From the NCBI GenBank assembly GCA_002404155.1, contig DHJC01000081.1, positions 122,261-147,607 of the forward strand: a stretch of DNA of 25,347 bases, written 5' to 3'. This DNA is from Chloroflexi bacterium UBA4730 (GTDB taxonomy: Bacteria > Chloroflexota > Limnocylindria > P2-11E). Below the pieces are notes generated by a model. It ran no database searches and was not told the DNA's origin. It saw only the letters and a list, made by a program, of their open reading frames with translations. The translations under genes were made by a program, and so were the position numbers. Positions 7,718 to 15,925 of the stretch are shown here, piece after piece (positions within the stretch are counted from its first letter, which is position 1; each line of letters starts with the position of its first letter).

Positions 7718-7736
7718 CCGGACGGATTCTCGCACG

Positions 7737-7742
7737 TACCAT
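7737..7742 (+). promoter_or_regulatory. Candidate -10 box, leaderless moaD-moaE
   Basis: TACCAT ends 8 nt before the ATG at 7751, which places transcription start at or next to the start codon. No Shine-Dalgarno sequence precedes this ATG, consistent with a leaderless transcript. Confidence 0.45.
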
Positions 7743-7750
7743 TGCGGTCG

Positions 7751-8419
7751 ATGAACGTGCGCGTGCGCCTCTTCGCGTCGGCCCGCGAGGCGGCCGGTGT
7801 GGGGCACCTGCTCCTCGAGCTCCCGAACGGCGGGGCCGTGCGCGACGCGATCGCCGCGATCACGACGCTGCATCCGCTCATCGGCAAGATCGGGCACATG
7901 GTCATGGCGAAGAACCGCGAGTACGTCGGTCTCGAAGAGCCGCTGGCCGACGGAGACGAGCTCGCGCTCATCCCCCCGGTCTCGGGCGGGTCGATCGCCG
8001 GCGCGGAGCGGATCCTCGTCAGCGCCGCATCGCTGTCGCTCGACGCGGCCATCGACGCCGTGCGCGGGCCGGACAGCGGCGGGATCGTGGTGTTCCTCGG
8101 CACGGTACGCGACGCGAGCCGCGGCAGGCGCGTTCGCCATCTTGAGTACGAGGCGTACGCGGAGATGGCCGCGGCGAAGATGCGCGAGATCGCGACCGCG
8201 CTCGAGCGGACGCACGCGCCGATCCGCATCGCTCTCCATCATCGCGTCGGCGATCTCGCGATCGGCGAGATCGCTGTGGTCGTCGCCGCTGCGGCCCCCC
8301 ACCGTGACGCGGCGTTCGTCGCGGCGCGGTCCGCGATCGATGAGCTGAAGCGCGTCGTGCCGATCTGGAAGAAGGAGTACACGGACGACGGCGCCATCTG
8401 GATCGAGGACCACGCCTGA
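7751..8419 (+). CDS. MoaD-MoaE fusion (fused molybdopterin synthase)
   Basis: The 222-aa product joins both subunits of molybdopterin synthase. Residues 1-80 are a beta-grasp MoaD domain (MNVRVRLFASAREAAG, LADGDELALIPPVSGG) with the Gly79-Gly80 pair that is normally the free C-terminus. Residues 86-222 are MoaE: GTVRD at 117-121, LEYEAY at 131-136, HHRVGDLAIGE at 163-173, HRDAAF at 184-189, and PIWKKEY at 204-210 with the catalytic-type lysines. The enzyme adds two sulfurs to cyclic pyranopterin monophosphate to make molybdopterin. The same domain order occurs in mycobacterial MoaX. Because MoaD must expose GlyGly for adenylation and thiocarboxylation, cleavage after Gly80 is expected. No other moa genes are in the window. 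Confidence 0.93.
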   Translation: MNVRVRLFASAREAAGVGHLLLELPNGGAVRDAIAAITTLHPLIGKIGHMVMAKNREYVGLEEPLADGDELALIPPVSGGSIAGAERILVSAASLSLDAAIDAVRGPDSGGIVVFLGTVRDASRGRRVRHLEYEAYAEMAAAKMREIATALERTHAPIRIALHHRVGDLAIGEIAVVVAAAAPHRDAAFVAARSAIDELKRVVPIWKKEYTDDGAIWIEDHA

Positions 8420-8436
8420 GCGCGGCGGCGTGCTGG

Positions 8437-8856
8437 ATGGTGGTGACGACGCCTGAGAACTACCGCCGGACCCGCGCCCGGCGGTTCACCGTGCAGGGCG
8501 TGAAGGCGCGCCACCGGCACAAGGTGGAGCGGATCGCGCCGGGCGACCGGGTCTGCTGGTACCTCGTGGGCATCGCCGGGTTCGTCGCGACCGCGACCGT
8601 CACGTCGCCCGGGTTCGAGGATGCGAGGCCGATCTGGGTCTCGACCGGGCGTCCGGACCCGTATCCGTGGCGGTTCAAGATCGCCCGCGATGTCGTGCGC
8701 GATCCCGAGGACGCGATCCCCGCGGCATCGATCGTCGACCGGCTGGCCTTCACCCGCCGCTGGCCCCGCGCGCACTGGCGGCTCGCGTTCCAGGGGAATC
8801 TGCACGAGATCGGGCGCCGCGACTTTGCGGTCATCGAGCGGGCGCTCGCGTCGTGA
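8437..8856 (+). CDS. EVE-domain (PUA-like) protein
   Basis: The 139-aa ORF is one EVE domain (DUF55). It opens with MVVTTPENYRRTRA, resembling the CWLVVTSPENF start of the family. It continues with KVERIAPGDRVCWYLVGIAGFVATATV and ends in FQGNLHEIGRRDFAVIERAL. EVE domains share the PUA/YTH/ASCH fold and are thought to read modified bases in DNA or RNA; some are linked to restriction systems and others to tRNA or translation. The ligand here cannot be told. ATG 8437 lies 17 nt after the moaD-moaE stop with no clear Shine-Dalgarno. The stop overlaps the next gene's GTG (GTGA at 8853-8856). Confidence 0.8.
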   Translation: MVVTTPENYRRTRARRFTVQGVKARHRHKVERIAPGDRVCWYLVGIAGFVATATVTSPGFEDARPIWVSTGRPDPYPWRFKIARDVVRDPEDAIPAASIVDRLAFTRRWPRAHWRLAFQGNLHEIGRRDFAVIERALAS

Positions 8857-9299
8857 GACGCGCCGCGACCGTGCTCGCCAGCACCGGCGCCACGGTCGTG
8901 CTCGTCCTCGCGTTCCTGTTCATCCCGCTGTCGCTCGTCACTGGCGAGTACGGCCACGTCGTCGTCGAGGTGTTGCTCGCGATCGCCAGCCTCTGGTACG
9001 TCACGCGCGTGATGCGCGCCGATCGCCGTGAGCGTCGAGCCGCGGAGGCGCTCCTCCCGCCGCAGCGCCGGCCGGCGCCGCGGGTGCCGCGGCAGCCGGT
9101 CACGTTCCAGGTCCGCGAGACGCTCGCCGCGATGGGCATCTGGTTCGCGCTCGTGTTCGCCTTCGACGCCCTCGTGCTCGGACTCGGTATCGCGGCGAAT
9201 ATCGGCATCTCGTTCTTCGCCGCATTCATGCTGGCCACGCTCACCGTCACCGGCCGGCACATGATGTTCCGCCTCACGCAAGAGGACGACGAGCGCTAG
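8853..9299 (+). CDS. Multi-pass membrane protein of unknown function
   Basis: The 148-aa ORF begins with GTG overlapping the EVE-gene stop by 4 nt. Hydropathy by eye gives two N-terminal helices (about residues 5-26 and 32-52). A basic Pro/Arg-rich cytoplasmic stretch follows (RRERRAAEALLPPQRRPAPR). Two more helices lie around 90-140 (IWFALVFAFDALVLGLGIAA and ISFFAAFMLATLTVTG). The end is polar (RLTQEDDER). I do not recognise the family. It sits in a tightly spaced four-gene run with the EVE protein and the LLM oxidoreductase. Confidence 0.7.
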   Translation: MRRAATVLASTGATVVLVLAFLFIPLSLVTGEYGHVVVEVLLAIASLWYVTRVMRADRRERRAAEALLPPQRRPAPRVPRQPVTFQVRETLAAMGIWFALVFAFDALVLGLGIAANIGISFFAAFMLATLTVTGRHMMFRLTQEDDER

Positions 9300-9308
9300 T
9301 GTCGCCGC

Positions 9309-10250
9309 GTGGACTTTGGGATCCAGATCGAGCCGCAGTTCGGCTTCAGCTACGCGGACATCGTCACCATCGGCAAGGCCGGTGAGAAGGCGGGCTTCAC
9401 CCGGCTCTGGCTGAGCGACCACCTCTTCCTCGACCCGGACGCGGTCCGAACCGACTGCCTCGAAGCATGGACGGTGCTCGCGGCCCTCGCCCGCGATCTT
9501 GCGACGATCCGCATGGGCGCGATGGTCACGTGTCAGTCGTATCGGAACCCGGCGTTGCTCGCGAAGATCGCGGCGGGAGTGGACCAGCTGAGCGCCGGCC
9601 GGTTGGAGTTCGGGATCGGCGCGGGATGGAAAGAGGTGGAGTACAAGGCCTACGGCTACGAGTTCCCGGAGCCCGCAGTGCGGGTCGACGAGCTCGTGGA
9701 CACCGTCGAGATCTGCGTGCGGATGTGGACGGACGACAAGGCGACCTACCGAGGCAAGCGCTATTCGGTCAATGAGGCTCTGTGCGCGCCGAAGCCAGTG
9801 CAGTCACCGTTGCCGATCTGGATCGGCGGATCGAAGCCCCGCATCTTCCGCATCGCCGCCACGTACGCGCATTGGGTCAACCACACGGCGGGCGACATGA
9901 CCCCCGCCGGGGTGCGGGTCCGGCAGGAGGCGCTCGACCGCGCCTGCCGCGACCGGAAGCGCGACCCGAAGACGCTGAAGCGGAGCGCGTTCCTCAGCCT
10001 GGTCGTCGGCGCGAACGCGCGCGAGGTCGAGGCGCTCGTCGCGGACGCCGCGGGCCGCGCGAACCAGACCCCCGACCAGTGGCGCGCGGCGCGGCCGGCG
10101 GCGATCGTCGGCACGCCCCGGGACGCGATCGCGCGGCTCCGCGAGTACGTGAGGGTCGGCGTCGATCACGTGAACGCGCTCTTCCCCTATACCCGGGAGC
10201 GCGAGATGGTCGAGCTGCTGGGCCGCGAGGTCGTTACGGCGCTGGCCTGA
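9309..10250 (+). CDS. LLM-class (luciferase-like) flavin/F420-dependent oxidoreductase
   Basis: The 313-aa product is a bacterial-luciferase-like TIM barrel. It starts MDFGIQIEPQFGFSYADI and has FTRLWLSDHLFLDPD at 30-44. Next come TIRMGAMVTCQSYRNPALLAKIAAGVDQLSAGRLEFGIGAGWKEVEYKAYG in the cofactor-binding core, and PLPIWIGGSKPRIFRIAATYAHWVN near 167-191. These features match the LLM family that in Actinobacteria and Chloroflexota mostly uses coenzyme F420, although FMN use cannot be excluded from sequence. The substrate is unknown. The GTG start at 9309 lies 9 nt after the previous stop, suggesting co-transcription. It is convergent with the amidase gene. Confidence 0.9.
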   Translation: MDFGIQIEPQFGFSYADIVTIGKAGEKAGFTRLWLSDHLFLDPDAVRTDCLEAWTVLAALARDLATIRMGAMVTCQSYRNPALLAKIAAGVDQLSAGRLEFGIGAGWKEVEYKAYGYEFPEPAVRVDELVDTVEICVRMWTDDKATYRGKRYSVNEALCAPKPVQSPLPIWIGGSKPRIFRIAATYAHWVNHTAGDMTPAGVRVRQEALDRACRDRKRDPKTLKRSAFLSLVVGANAREVEALVADAAGRANQTPDQWRAARPAAIVGTPRDAIARLREYVRVGVDHVNALFPYTREREMVELLGREVVTALA

Positions 10251-10284
10251 TCACCGCAGCCTCCGGCCGCGTCGGCTGGCGGCG

Positions 10285-11727
10285 CTAGTCCTTCGGCCGC
10301 TTCAGGTGATGCCCGGTCTCGCGCTGGTACGCCGACACGATCGCGACGAGCAGCGGCTCGCTGAACGGCGGACCGACGATCTGCAATCCGACCGGCAGGC
10401 CATCGGTGCCGAACCCGCACGGGAAGAAGATCGCCGGTAGCCCGGCGAGGTTGCCCGCCGGGATGAGCGCGGTGTTCCCGAGCCCCGGCGCGTCGGCCTT
10501 CGGCGGCGTGGTCAGCGAACCCGCGCCCGGTGGCCGTCCGTCCAGCGGCGCGTCGATCGACGGCGCGGTCGACGTCCGGCCCGGACCGACGATGACGTCG
10601 ACATCTTCGAACAGCGCGCGGAACCGATCGGTGAGGATCGCGCGCAGCCGCTGCGCCTGGAGGTAGTCGCGGGCGCGGATCTCGCTGCCGTGCTTCAGCC
10701 CGGCCACCTGGCGCTTGTCGATGAGCTCGTCGACGCGTCCCGAGTCGATGAGCTCTCCGAAGATCGTCGCGCCCTCGGCGCCGAACACCGTGCCGACCAT
10801 CGGGCCGTACGGCAGATCGGTCGGCAGCACCGCGCGGGTGACCTTGGGGACGACCTTCCGCAGCTCGGCGATCCCGCGCTCGAGGGCGCGCTTCGCTTCG
10901 GGCGTCGCGTGTCCGAGATCCTCTTCCGCGAAGCCGAGGCGCGCCGCGCGCACGGCGCTCGCCGCCGCGCGTCCCGAGAGCGGGGCGAAGCGCTTGCCGC
11001 TCAGCGTCGGATCGGCCGGGTCCGGACCGGCCATCACCTGCAAGGCGAGACCGCAGTCGTCGGCCGTGCGGGCCATCGGGCCGAGCTTGTCGAGGGTCCA
11101 CGACAGGGCCATCGCCCCGTGCCGGCTAACCAGTCCGTACGTCGGGCGCAGTCCCGTCACGCCGCAGAACGCGGCGGGCGTCCCGATCGAGCCGGACGTC
11201 TCCGAGCCGATGGCCCACGGCACGAGGCCGGCCGCGACCGCCGAGCCCGACCCACTCGAAGAGCCGCCGGACCAGTGCTCGATGTTCCAGGGGTTCCGCC
11301 CGGGGCCCTGCAGCGACGCGCTCGGGTAGCGGTACCCGCCGCCGCCGGCGAGCTCGACCATCGCGAGCTTGGCCGCGAGCACGGCGCCGGCGCGCTGGAG
11401 CTTGGCGATGATGGTCGCGTCCTCGTCGAACCGCTGTGTGCGATAGGGCGGTGCGCCCCACGTCGTCGGTGCGCCCTTCGCCGCTACGAGATCCTTCGCC
11501 CCGTACGGCACGCCGTGCAGCGCCGTGCGCGCGGTCGCCCGCGTGCGATCCGCGCGCCGTGCTTCCGTGAGCGCGCGCTCGCGCATGAGGCTCGCGATGG
11601 CGTTGTACCGCGGCCCGTGCGTCTCGAGGAGCGCGATGGTCGCGGCGGCAAGCTCAACGGCGGAATAGCGCTTTCGCCTCAGACCCTGGGCGAGTTCCGC
11701 GACCGTGGAGTAGCGGATGTCGATCAG
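10285..11727 (-). CDS. Amidase-signature (GatA-like) amidase; start codon unclear
   Basis: The protein has the Ser-cisSer-Lys signature. Numbered from ATG 11586 (433 aa), VPYGAKDLV carries Lys31, EHWSGGSSSGSGSAVAAG holds the cis-Ser among 109-111, and GSETSGSIGTPAAFCGVTGLRPTYG carries nucleophile Ser133. It would hydrolyse an amide to acid plus ammonia; the substrate is unknown. ATG 11586 removes a conserved N-terminal helix. In the same frame upstream, LIDIRYSTVAELAQG is followed by RYSAVELAAATIALLETHGP and YNAIASLM, the normal amidase N-terminus. This open stretch has no ATG, GTG or TTG; only CTG at 11727, in a CTGA overlap with the stop of the small ORF at 11724-11873. The extended coordinates assume that CTG. 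A frameshift joining both ORFs is the alternative. Confidence 0.88.
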   Translation of the reverse strand: MIDIRYSTVAELAQGLRRKRYSAVELAAATIALLETHGPRYNAIASLMRERALTEARRADRTRATARTALHGVPYGAKDLVAAKGAPTTWGAPPYRTQRFDEDATIIAKLQRAGAVLAAKLAMVELAGGGGYRYPSASLQGPGRNPWNIEHWSGGSSSGSGSAVAAGLVPWAIGSETSGSIGTPAAFCGVTGLRPTYGLVSRHGAMALSWTLDKLGPMARTADDCGLALQVMAGPDPADPTLSGKRFAPLSGRAAASAVRAARLGFAEEDLGHATPEAKRALERGIAELRKVVPKVTRAVLPTDLPYGPMVGTVFGAEGATIFGELIDSGRVDELIDKRQVAGLKHGSEIRARDYLQAQRLRAILTDRFRALFEDVDVIVGPGRTSTAPSIDAPLDGRPPGAGSLTTPPKADAPGLGNTALIPAGNLAGLPAIFFPCGFGTDGLPVGLQIVGPPFSEPLLVAIVSAYQRETGHHLKRPKD

Positions 11728-11873
11728 GGTCGGAACACCGTGGGCGGCTCGACGGCGATCGGGACCTGCTGTTCACGAAGCGCCTTCGTGTTGCGCTCCG
11801 CTGCCTCGCGCACGGTGGTCGCGATCACGTCTGGATCGTCGATCGAGGTCGTAGATGTCTTCTCGGATGGCAC
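11724..11873 (-). CDS. 49-aa ORF directly upstream of the amidase
   Basis: GTG at 11873 opens a 49-codon frame encoding MPSEKTSTTSIDDPDVIATT, then VREAAERNTKALREQQVP and a Pro-rich end (VEPPTVFRP). The stop TGA overlaps a CTG of the amidase frame (CTGA). A TATCCT box ends 9 nt before the GTG, so a leaderless mRNA is plausible. The peptide looks soluble, acidic to basic, mostly helical in the middle, with no family recognised. It may be a coupled leader protein or the true N-terminus of the amidase if a frameshift lies at the junction. Confidence 0.5.
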   Translation of the reverse strand: MPSEKTSTTSIDDPDVIATTVREAAERNTKALREQQVPIAVEPPTVFRP

Positions 11874-11882
11874 TGGAGCGCG

Positions 11883-11900
11883 AGGATAGCGTGGTACCCT
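11883..11900. promoter_or_regulatory. Divergent -10 boxes between amidase operon and AAA+ operon
   Basis: Minus strand: TATCCT at 11888-11883, 9 nt before GTG 11873. Plus strand: TACCCT at 11895-11900, about 41 nt before GTG 11942, leaving room for its ribosome-binding site. Both fit the TANNNT form seen at other divergent junctions in the window. Confidence 0.4.
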
Positions 11901-11941
11901 CGACCCAGGGAGGCACGCGCCCTGAACGAAGGAGATCGCTC

Positions 11942-13342
11942 GTGACCGCCGACCGTCCCGTGACCATCGGAGCGCTTCGCGAGAGCGGATATCGCAGCCG
12001 CACCGTGAAGGAAGAGCTGCGTGCGAATCTCATGGTCGCGCTCGCGCGCAAGAAGCCCCTCTTCGAAGGGATCGTCGGCTACGAGCAGACCGTCGTGCCC
12101 CAGATCGAGAACGCGATCCTCTCCGGCCAGGACATCATCTTCCTCGGCGAGCGTGGCCAGGCGAAGACGCGTATCGCGCGCTCGCTCATCTCGCTGCTCG
12201 ACCCCGTGCTGCCCGCGATCGCCGGATGCGAGATCAACGACGATCCGTTCCAGCCGATCTGCGCCGCCTGCAAGTACCGGGTCACGAACGACGGTGACGC
12301 CGTCGAGCTGGTCTGGCTCACGCCCGATCAGCGCTACAGCGAGAAGCTCGCGACGCCCGACATCTCCATCGCCGATCTCGTCGGCGAGGTCGACCCGATC
12401 AAGGTCGCGGAGGGCCGGTACCTCTCCGACGAGCTGACGATCCACTACGGCCTGCTGCCACGGACGCACCGCGGCATCTTCGCCCTGAACGAGCTGCCCG
12501 ACCTCGCGGAACGCGTGCAGGTCGGCCTGCTCAACGTTATGGAGGAGCGCGACGTGCAGATCCGCGGCTACAAGATCCGCCTGCCGCTCGACCTGTTCGT
12601 CGTCGCGTCCGCGAACCCCGAGGATTACACGAACCGCGGCCGCATCATCACCCCGCTCAAAGACCGCTTCGGCTCTCAGGTCCGGACCCACTACCCGAAG
12701 GAGCTCGCGACCGAGGTCGGGATCATGGAGCAGGAGCGCTCGCAGTTCATCGACGAGGGCATCACCACGACGATGCCCGGGTACATGAAGGAAGTACTCG
12801 CCGAGCTATCGCAGCTCGCGCGCAAGTCTCCGGAGATCTCGCAGCGCTCCGGCGTCTCCGTGCGCGTCACGATCGCGAACTACGAGAACATCACGTCCAA
12901 CGCGCTGAAGCGCGCGCTGCGGAACGGCGAGACCGCCGTCGTGCCGCGGATCAGCGACCTGCCTGCGGTCGTCGCGTCTACCGCCGGCAAGATCGAGCTG
13001 GAATCCGTCGGCGATCTGTCCGAGGAGCGGGTCATCGACCGCCTCGCGCAGCGGGCCGTGCTGAACGTCTTCAACCGCACCTTCGCGCTCGCGGAGTTCG
13101 ATTCGCTCCTCGCGGCCTTCCAGCGGGGCGCCACGATGCATGTCTCCCCCACGCTGCCAAGCCAGGAGTACGTGAAGCAGGCGCTCCAGATCCCAGGCAT
13201 GAAGGGCGCCGTCGCGAAGCTCGGCGCCACCGGGAACCCCGCGGCCATCGCGGCTGCGGTCGAGTTCGTGCTCGAAGGGCTGCACCTCAACCGGAAGCTC
13301 AACAAGGAGCGGGGTGAGGGCCGTGCGACCTTCCGCGGCTGA
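11942..13342 (+). CDS. MoxR/Mg-chelatase-I-like AAA+ ATPase
   Basis: The 466-aa product is an AAA+ of the chelatase/MoxR clade. Walker A is GERGQAKT at 69-76, with the Ala before Lys that is normal for MoxR. A segment with Cys96, Cys107 and Cys110 (PICAACK) follows, then DLVGEVDP at 145-152. Walker B is GIFALNELPD, with Asn183-Glu184 where Asp-Glu is usual. Sensor 1 is VVASANPED at 220-228, and the arginine-finger region is LKDRFGSQVRTHYP at 239-252. Such ATPases act with a VWA partner to insert metal or remodel clients. GTG 11942 is chosen for the AAGGAG 7-12 nt upstream; an in-frame ATG at 11855 would overlap the divergent promoter. The VWA gene starts 3 nt after the stop. Confidence 0.88.
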   Translation: MTADRPVTIGALRESGYRSRTVKEELRANLMVALARKKPLFEGIVGYEQTVVPQIENAILSGQDIIFLGERGQAKTRIARSLISLLDPVLPAIAGCEINDDPFQPICAACKYRVTNDGDAVELVWLTPDQRYSEKLATPDISIADLVGEVDPIKVAEGRYLSDELTIHYGLLPRTHRGIFALNELPDLAERVQVGLLNVMEERDVQIRGYKIRLPLDLFVVASANPEDYTNRGRIITPLKDRFGSQVRTHYPKELATEVGIMEQERSQFIDEGITTTMPGYMKEVLAELSQLARKSPEISQRSGVSVRVTIANYENITSNALKRALRNGETAVVPRISDLPAVVASTAGKIELESVGDLSEERVIDRLAQRAVLNVFNRTFALAEFDSLLAAFQRGATMHVSPTLPSQEYVKQALQIPGMKGAVAKLGATGNPAAIAAAVEFVLEGLHLNRKLNKERGEGRATFRG

Positions 13343-13345
13343 GCA

Positions 13346-15340
13346 GTGGTAGACCCCGAGCACTTCTTCGATGACGTCCGGTACAAGCGCTGGGACGGGA
13401 CCCAGCGCCTGGACGCGCTCGAGGCGGACGAGCTGCTCGGTGCGATGTCCGACGAGCTCCTCTCGGGCGGCGATCTCGAGGACGCCATGGCCCGCCTCGC
13501 GCGCTGGGGCATGCCCGGCCGGATGGAGGGGATGCAGGATCTGCTCGAGCGGCTGCGCGCCGCCAAGCAGAAGCGCGCTGAGCGTCACGACCTCTCGGGC
13601 ATCTTCGACGAGCTGAAGCAGAAGCTCGACGAGGTCAAGCGTCTCGAACGCGAGGGTCTGGACCGGCGCGAGCAGCAGGAGACGTCCGATGAGGCGCTGA
13701 AGCAGGCGATGCAGCACATGGCGCGCGAGCGGCGGGAGCAGCTCGACGCCCTCCCCGAGGACGTCGGCCGAGCGATCCGCGGGCTGAAGGACTACGAGTT
13801 CGTCGAGCCGAAAGCCGCCGAGAAATACCAAGAGCTGCTGAAGCAGCTGCAGGAGCAGGTCCTCGGCTCGTACTTCAAGAACATGCGCGACTCGCTGAAG
13901 GGTCTATCGCCCGAGCAGCTCGAGCACACGCGGCAGATGATCCGCGACCTCAACCGCGCGCTGAAGGAGCGCGCCGAGGGCGGCGACCCGGACTTCGAGG
14001 CGTTCCAGCGGCAGTACCCCGAGCTCGCCGGCAACGCGAAGGACTGGGACGACCTCCTGAAGCAGCTCGCCACGGGCATGGCCGCGATGCGCTCGCTGTG
14101 GAACAGCATGTCCGGCGAGATGCGCGAGCAGCTCGAGGAGCTCCTCGGCGCGGCGTTCGACGATCCGGGCCTGCAGGCGGCGATGAACGACCTCGCCGAC
14201 ACCCTGGGACAGCTGATGCCGCTCGAGGGCTACCAGCACGAGCTGTCGGGCGACGACCCGCTCACGCTGGCCGAGGCGCTCGGCCTCATGGACGAGATGA
14301 ACCAGCTCTCCGATCTCGAGGACGTCGTGCGCAGCGCGCGGGATCAGGGTGACCTCACGCAGATGGATCCGGAGCAGGTCGAGCGGCTCGCCGGGAGCAA
14401 GGCCCGCCAGTCGCTCGAGGAGCTGCAGAAGATGAGCCAGCTCCTAGAGGAGGCGGGCCTCATCCGCAAGGACGGGGACCGCTACGAGCTCACGCCGCGC
14501 GGCATCCGCAAGATCGGGCAGCGCTCTCTGGAAGAGATCTTCTCCACGCTGAAGCGCGACGCGTTCGGCACGCACCGCGCCGATGCGCGCGGACGCGGCG
14601 GCGACCCGACGGACGAGCTCAAGACCTACGAGTTCGGCGACCCGTTCCTCCTGGACCTGCCGGGGACCGTGCGGAACGCCGTGTTCCGCGGCGGCGCCGG
14701 CACGCCGGTGAAGCTGCACCCGACGGACTTCGAGGTATACCGGACCGAGCTCGTGACGCAGTCCGCGACCGCGATCCTGGTGGACGTCTCGCGGTCGATG
14801 CTGTTCCGCGGCTGCTTCCTCGCCGCGAAGAAGGTGACGCTCGCCCTCGACTCGCTCATCCGGTCCACGTTCCCGAAGGACGACCTCTACATCATCGGGT
14901 TCTCGGCGTACGCCACGCAGCTCAAGCCGATGGATCTTCCCCGCCTCACGTGGAACGAGTACGTCTACGGGACGAACATGCAGCACGCGTTCCAGACCGC
15001 GCGGACCCTTCTGTCGCGCTCGCGCGGGAAGAACAAGCAGATCCTCCTCATTACCGATGGCGAGCCGACCGCCCACTTCGAGGAGGGCAATCCGATCCCG
15101 CGGTTCAGCTACCCGCCGACGAAGAAGACCTTCGAAGAGACGCTCAAGGAGGTCGTGCGCTGCACCCGCGAGAGCATCACGATCAACACCTTCATGCTCG
15201 CGCGGGGCCACTACCTCGTGGATTTCGTCAACCAGATGTCGAAGCTGAACGGTGGGCGCGCGTTCTACGTCGAGCCGGAGAAGCTGGGCGAGTTCGTGCT
15301 CATCGACTACGTGACCCACAAGAAGCGCCGCATCGCCTAG
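13346..15340 (+). CDS. Large VWA-domain protein, partner of the AAA+ ATPase
   Basis: The 664-aa product has a long helical, highly charged region (about 60-410), rich in Glu/Lys/Arg/Leu with probable coiled coils. A winged-helix-like LTPRGIRKIGQRSLEEIF is at 382-399. A C-terminal von Willebrand A domain spans about 470-660. Its MIDAS site is complete: Asp480-Val-Ser-Arg-Ser484 (DVSRSM), Thr543 in YGTNMQHAF and Asp571 in LLITDGEPT. This arrangement recalls ViaA or the Mg-chelatase D subunit, which work with RavA or ChlI ATPases. The GTG at 13346 follows the ATPase stop by 3 nt, so the two form an operon. A chaperone or metallochelatase role is inferred from the pair; the client is unknown. Its stop overlaps the convergent LysE remnant. 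Confidence 0.9.
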   Translation: MVDPEHFFDDVRYKRWDGTQRLDALEADELLGAMSDELLSGGDLEDAMARLARWGMPGRMEGMQDLLERLRAAKQKRAERHDLSGIFDELKQKLDEVKRLEREGLDRREQQETSDEALKQAMQHMARERREQLDALPEDVGRAIRGLKDYEFVEPKAAEKYQELLKQLQEQVLGSYFKNMRDSLKGLSPEQLEHTRQMIRDLNRALKERAEGGDPDFEAFQRQYPELAGNAKDWDDLLKQLATGMAAMRSLWNSMSGEMREQLEELLGAAFDDPGLQAAMNDLADTLGQLMPLEGYQHELSGDDPLTLAEALGLMDEMNQLSDLEDVVRSARDQGDLTQMDPEQVERLAGSKARQSLEELQKMSQLLEEAGLIRKDGDRYELTPRGIRKIGQRSLEEIFSTLKRDAFGTHRADARGRGGDPTDELKTYEFGDPFLLDLPGTVRNAVFRGGAGTPVKLHPTDFEVYRTELVTQSATAILVDVSRSMLFRGCFLAAKKVTLALDSLIRSTFPKDDLYIIGFSAYATQLKPMDLPRLTWNEYVYGTNMQHAFQTARTLLSRSRGKNKQILLITDGEPTAHFEEGNPIPRFSYPPTKKTFEETLKEVVRCTRESITINTFMLARGHYLVDFVNQMSKLNGGRAFYVEPEKLGEFVLIDYVTHKKRRIA

Positions 15341-15917
15341 CGGTCGAGCGCGAGCCGCACTCCCAGCGCGACGAGGTCGACACCGCTGACCCGCTCCAGC
15401 CCGCGCCGCGCGCCCTGCATGAGCGCCGCGAGCCTCTCGATCGCGTACGCGTATGTCGTCAGCCAGATGAGGCCGAGGGTGACGTGGATGCCCGCCAGGA
15501 AGAGCGCCTTCACGAAGACGTTGTCGTCCGGGTTGATGAACTGCGGCAGGAACGTGAGGTAGAAGAGCGCGGCCTTCGGATTCAGAACGTTGGTCAGGAG
15601 GCCCTGCACGAATGCCGCCCGCCCCGGGCGAGCCCCATACAAAAATGCTCTGCACGCCGAGGTACGTGAGGTAGAGCGCGCCCGGCGATCTTCACAATCG
15701 TGAACGCCGTGGCCGACGTGCTCAGGATCACCGAGAGCCCGAGGGCCGACGCCGTCGCATGGACCGGCAGGCCCGACGAGATGCCGAGGCTGGTGAAGAA
15801 CGCGGCCCCTTTCCCGTCCTGGAGCGTCACCTTCGCAACGAGGGCCATGTCGACGCCAGGCAGGATCGTCAGCAGGGCGGCGATCCCGACGAACGCCATG
15901 AGCGAGGGCTCGATCAC
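15337..15917 (-). pseudogene. LysE/RhtB-family exporter with two +1 frameshifts
   Basis: Three frames together spell one family-length protein (about 190 aa). Frame A from GTG 15917 gives MIEPSLMAFVGIAALLTILP, then SLGISSGLPVHATASALGLS and TAFTIVKIAG. Frame B gives LYLTYLGVQSIF. Frame C gives YGARPGRAAFVQGLLTNVLN followed by PKAALFYLTFLPQF and a C-terminal helix region. The first shift is near 15676-15684. The second is at the A5 run 15641-15645 (T5 on the coding strand), where one base too many explains it. The family exports amino acids or homoserine lactones. All conserved blocks are otherwise intact, so sequencing error is as likely as true decay. The stop overlaps that of the VWA gene. 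Confidence 0.82.
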
Positions 15918-15925
15918 CGGTCGCG

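Noticed and set aside
6827..7750. N-terminal extension of the moaD-moaE frame
   Set aside because: The frame is open upstream by chance, antisense to the CNNM/CorC gene; the MoaD domain starts exactly at ATG 7751.
11855..11941. Upstream ATG start for the AAA+ ATPase
   Set aside because: It would cover the divergent promoter region and lacks a ribosome-binding site; GTG 11942 has AAGGAG at good spacing.
14444..15655. 403-aa minus-strand ORF over the VWA gene
   Set aside because: Shadow of the VWA gene; only its first residues (near 15655) carry a piece of the frameshifted LysE protein.
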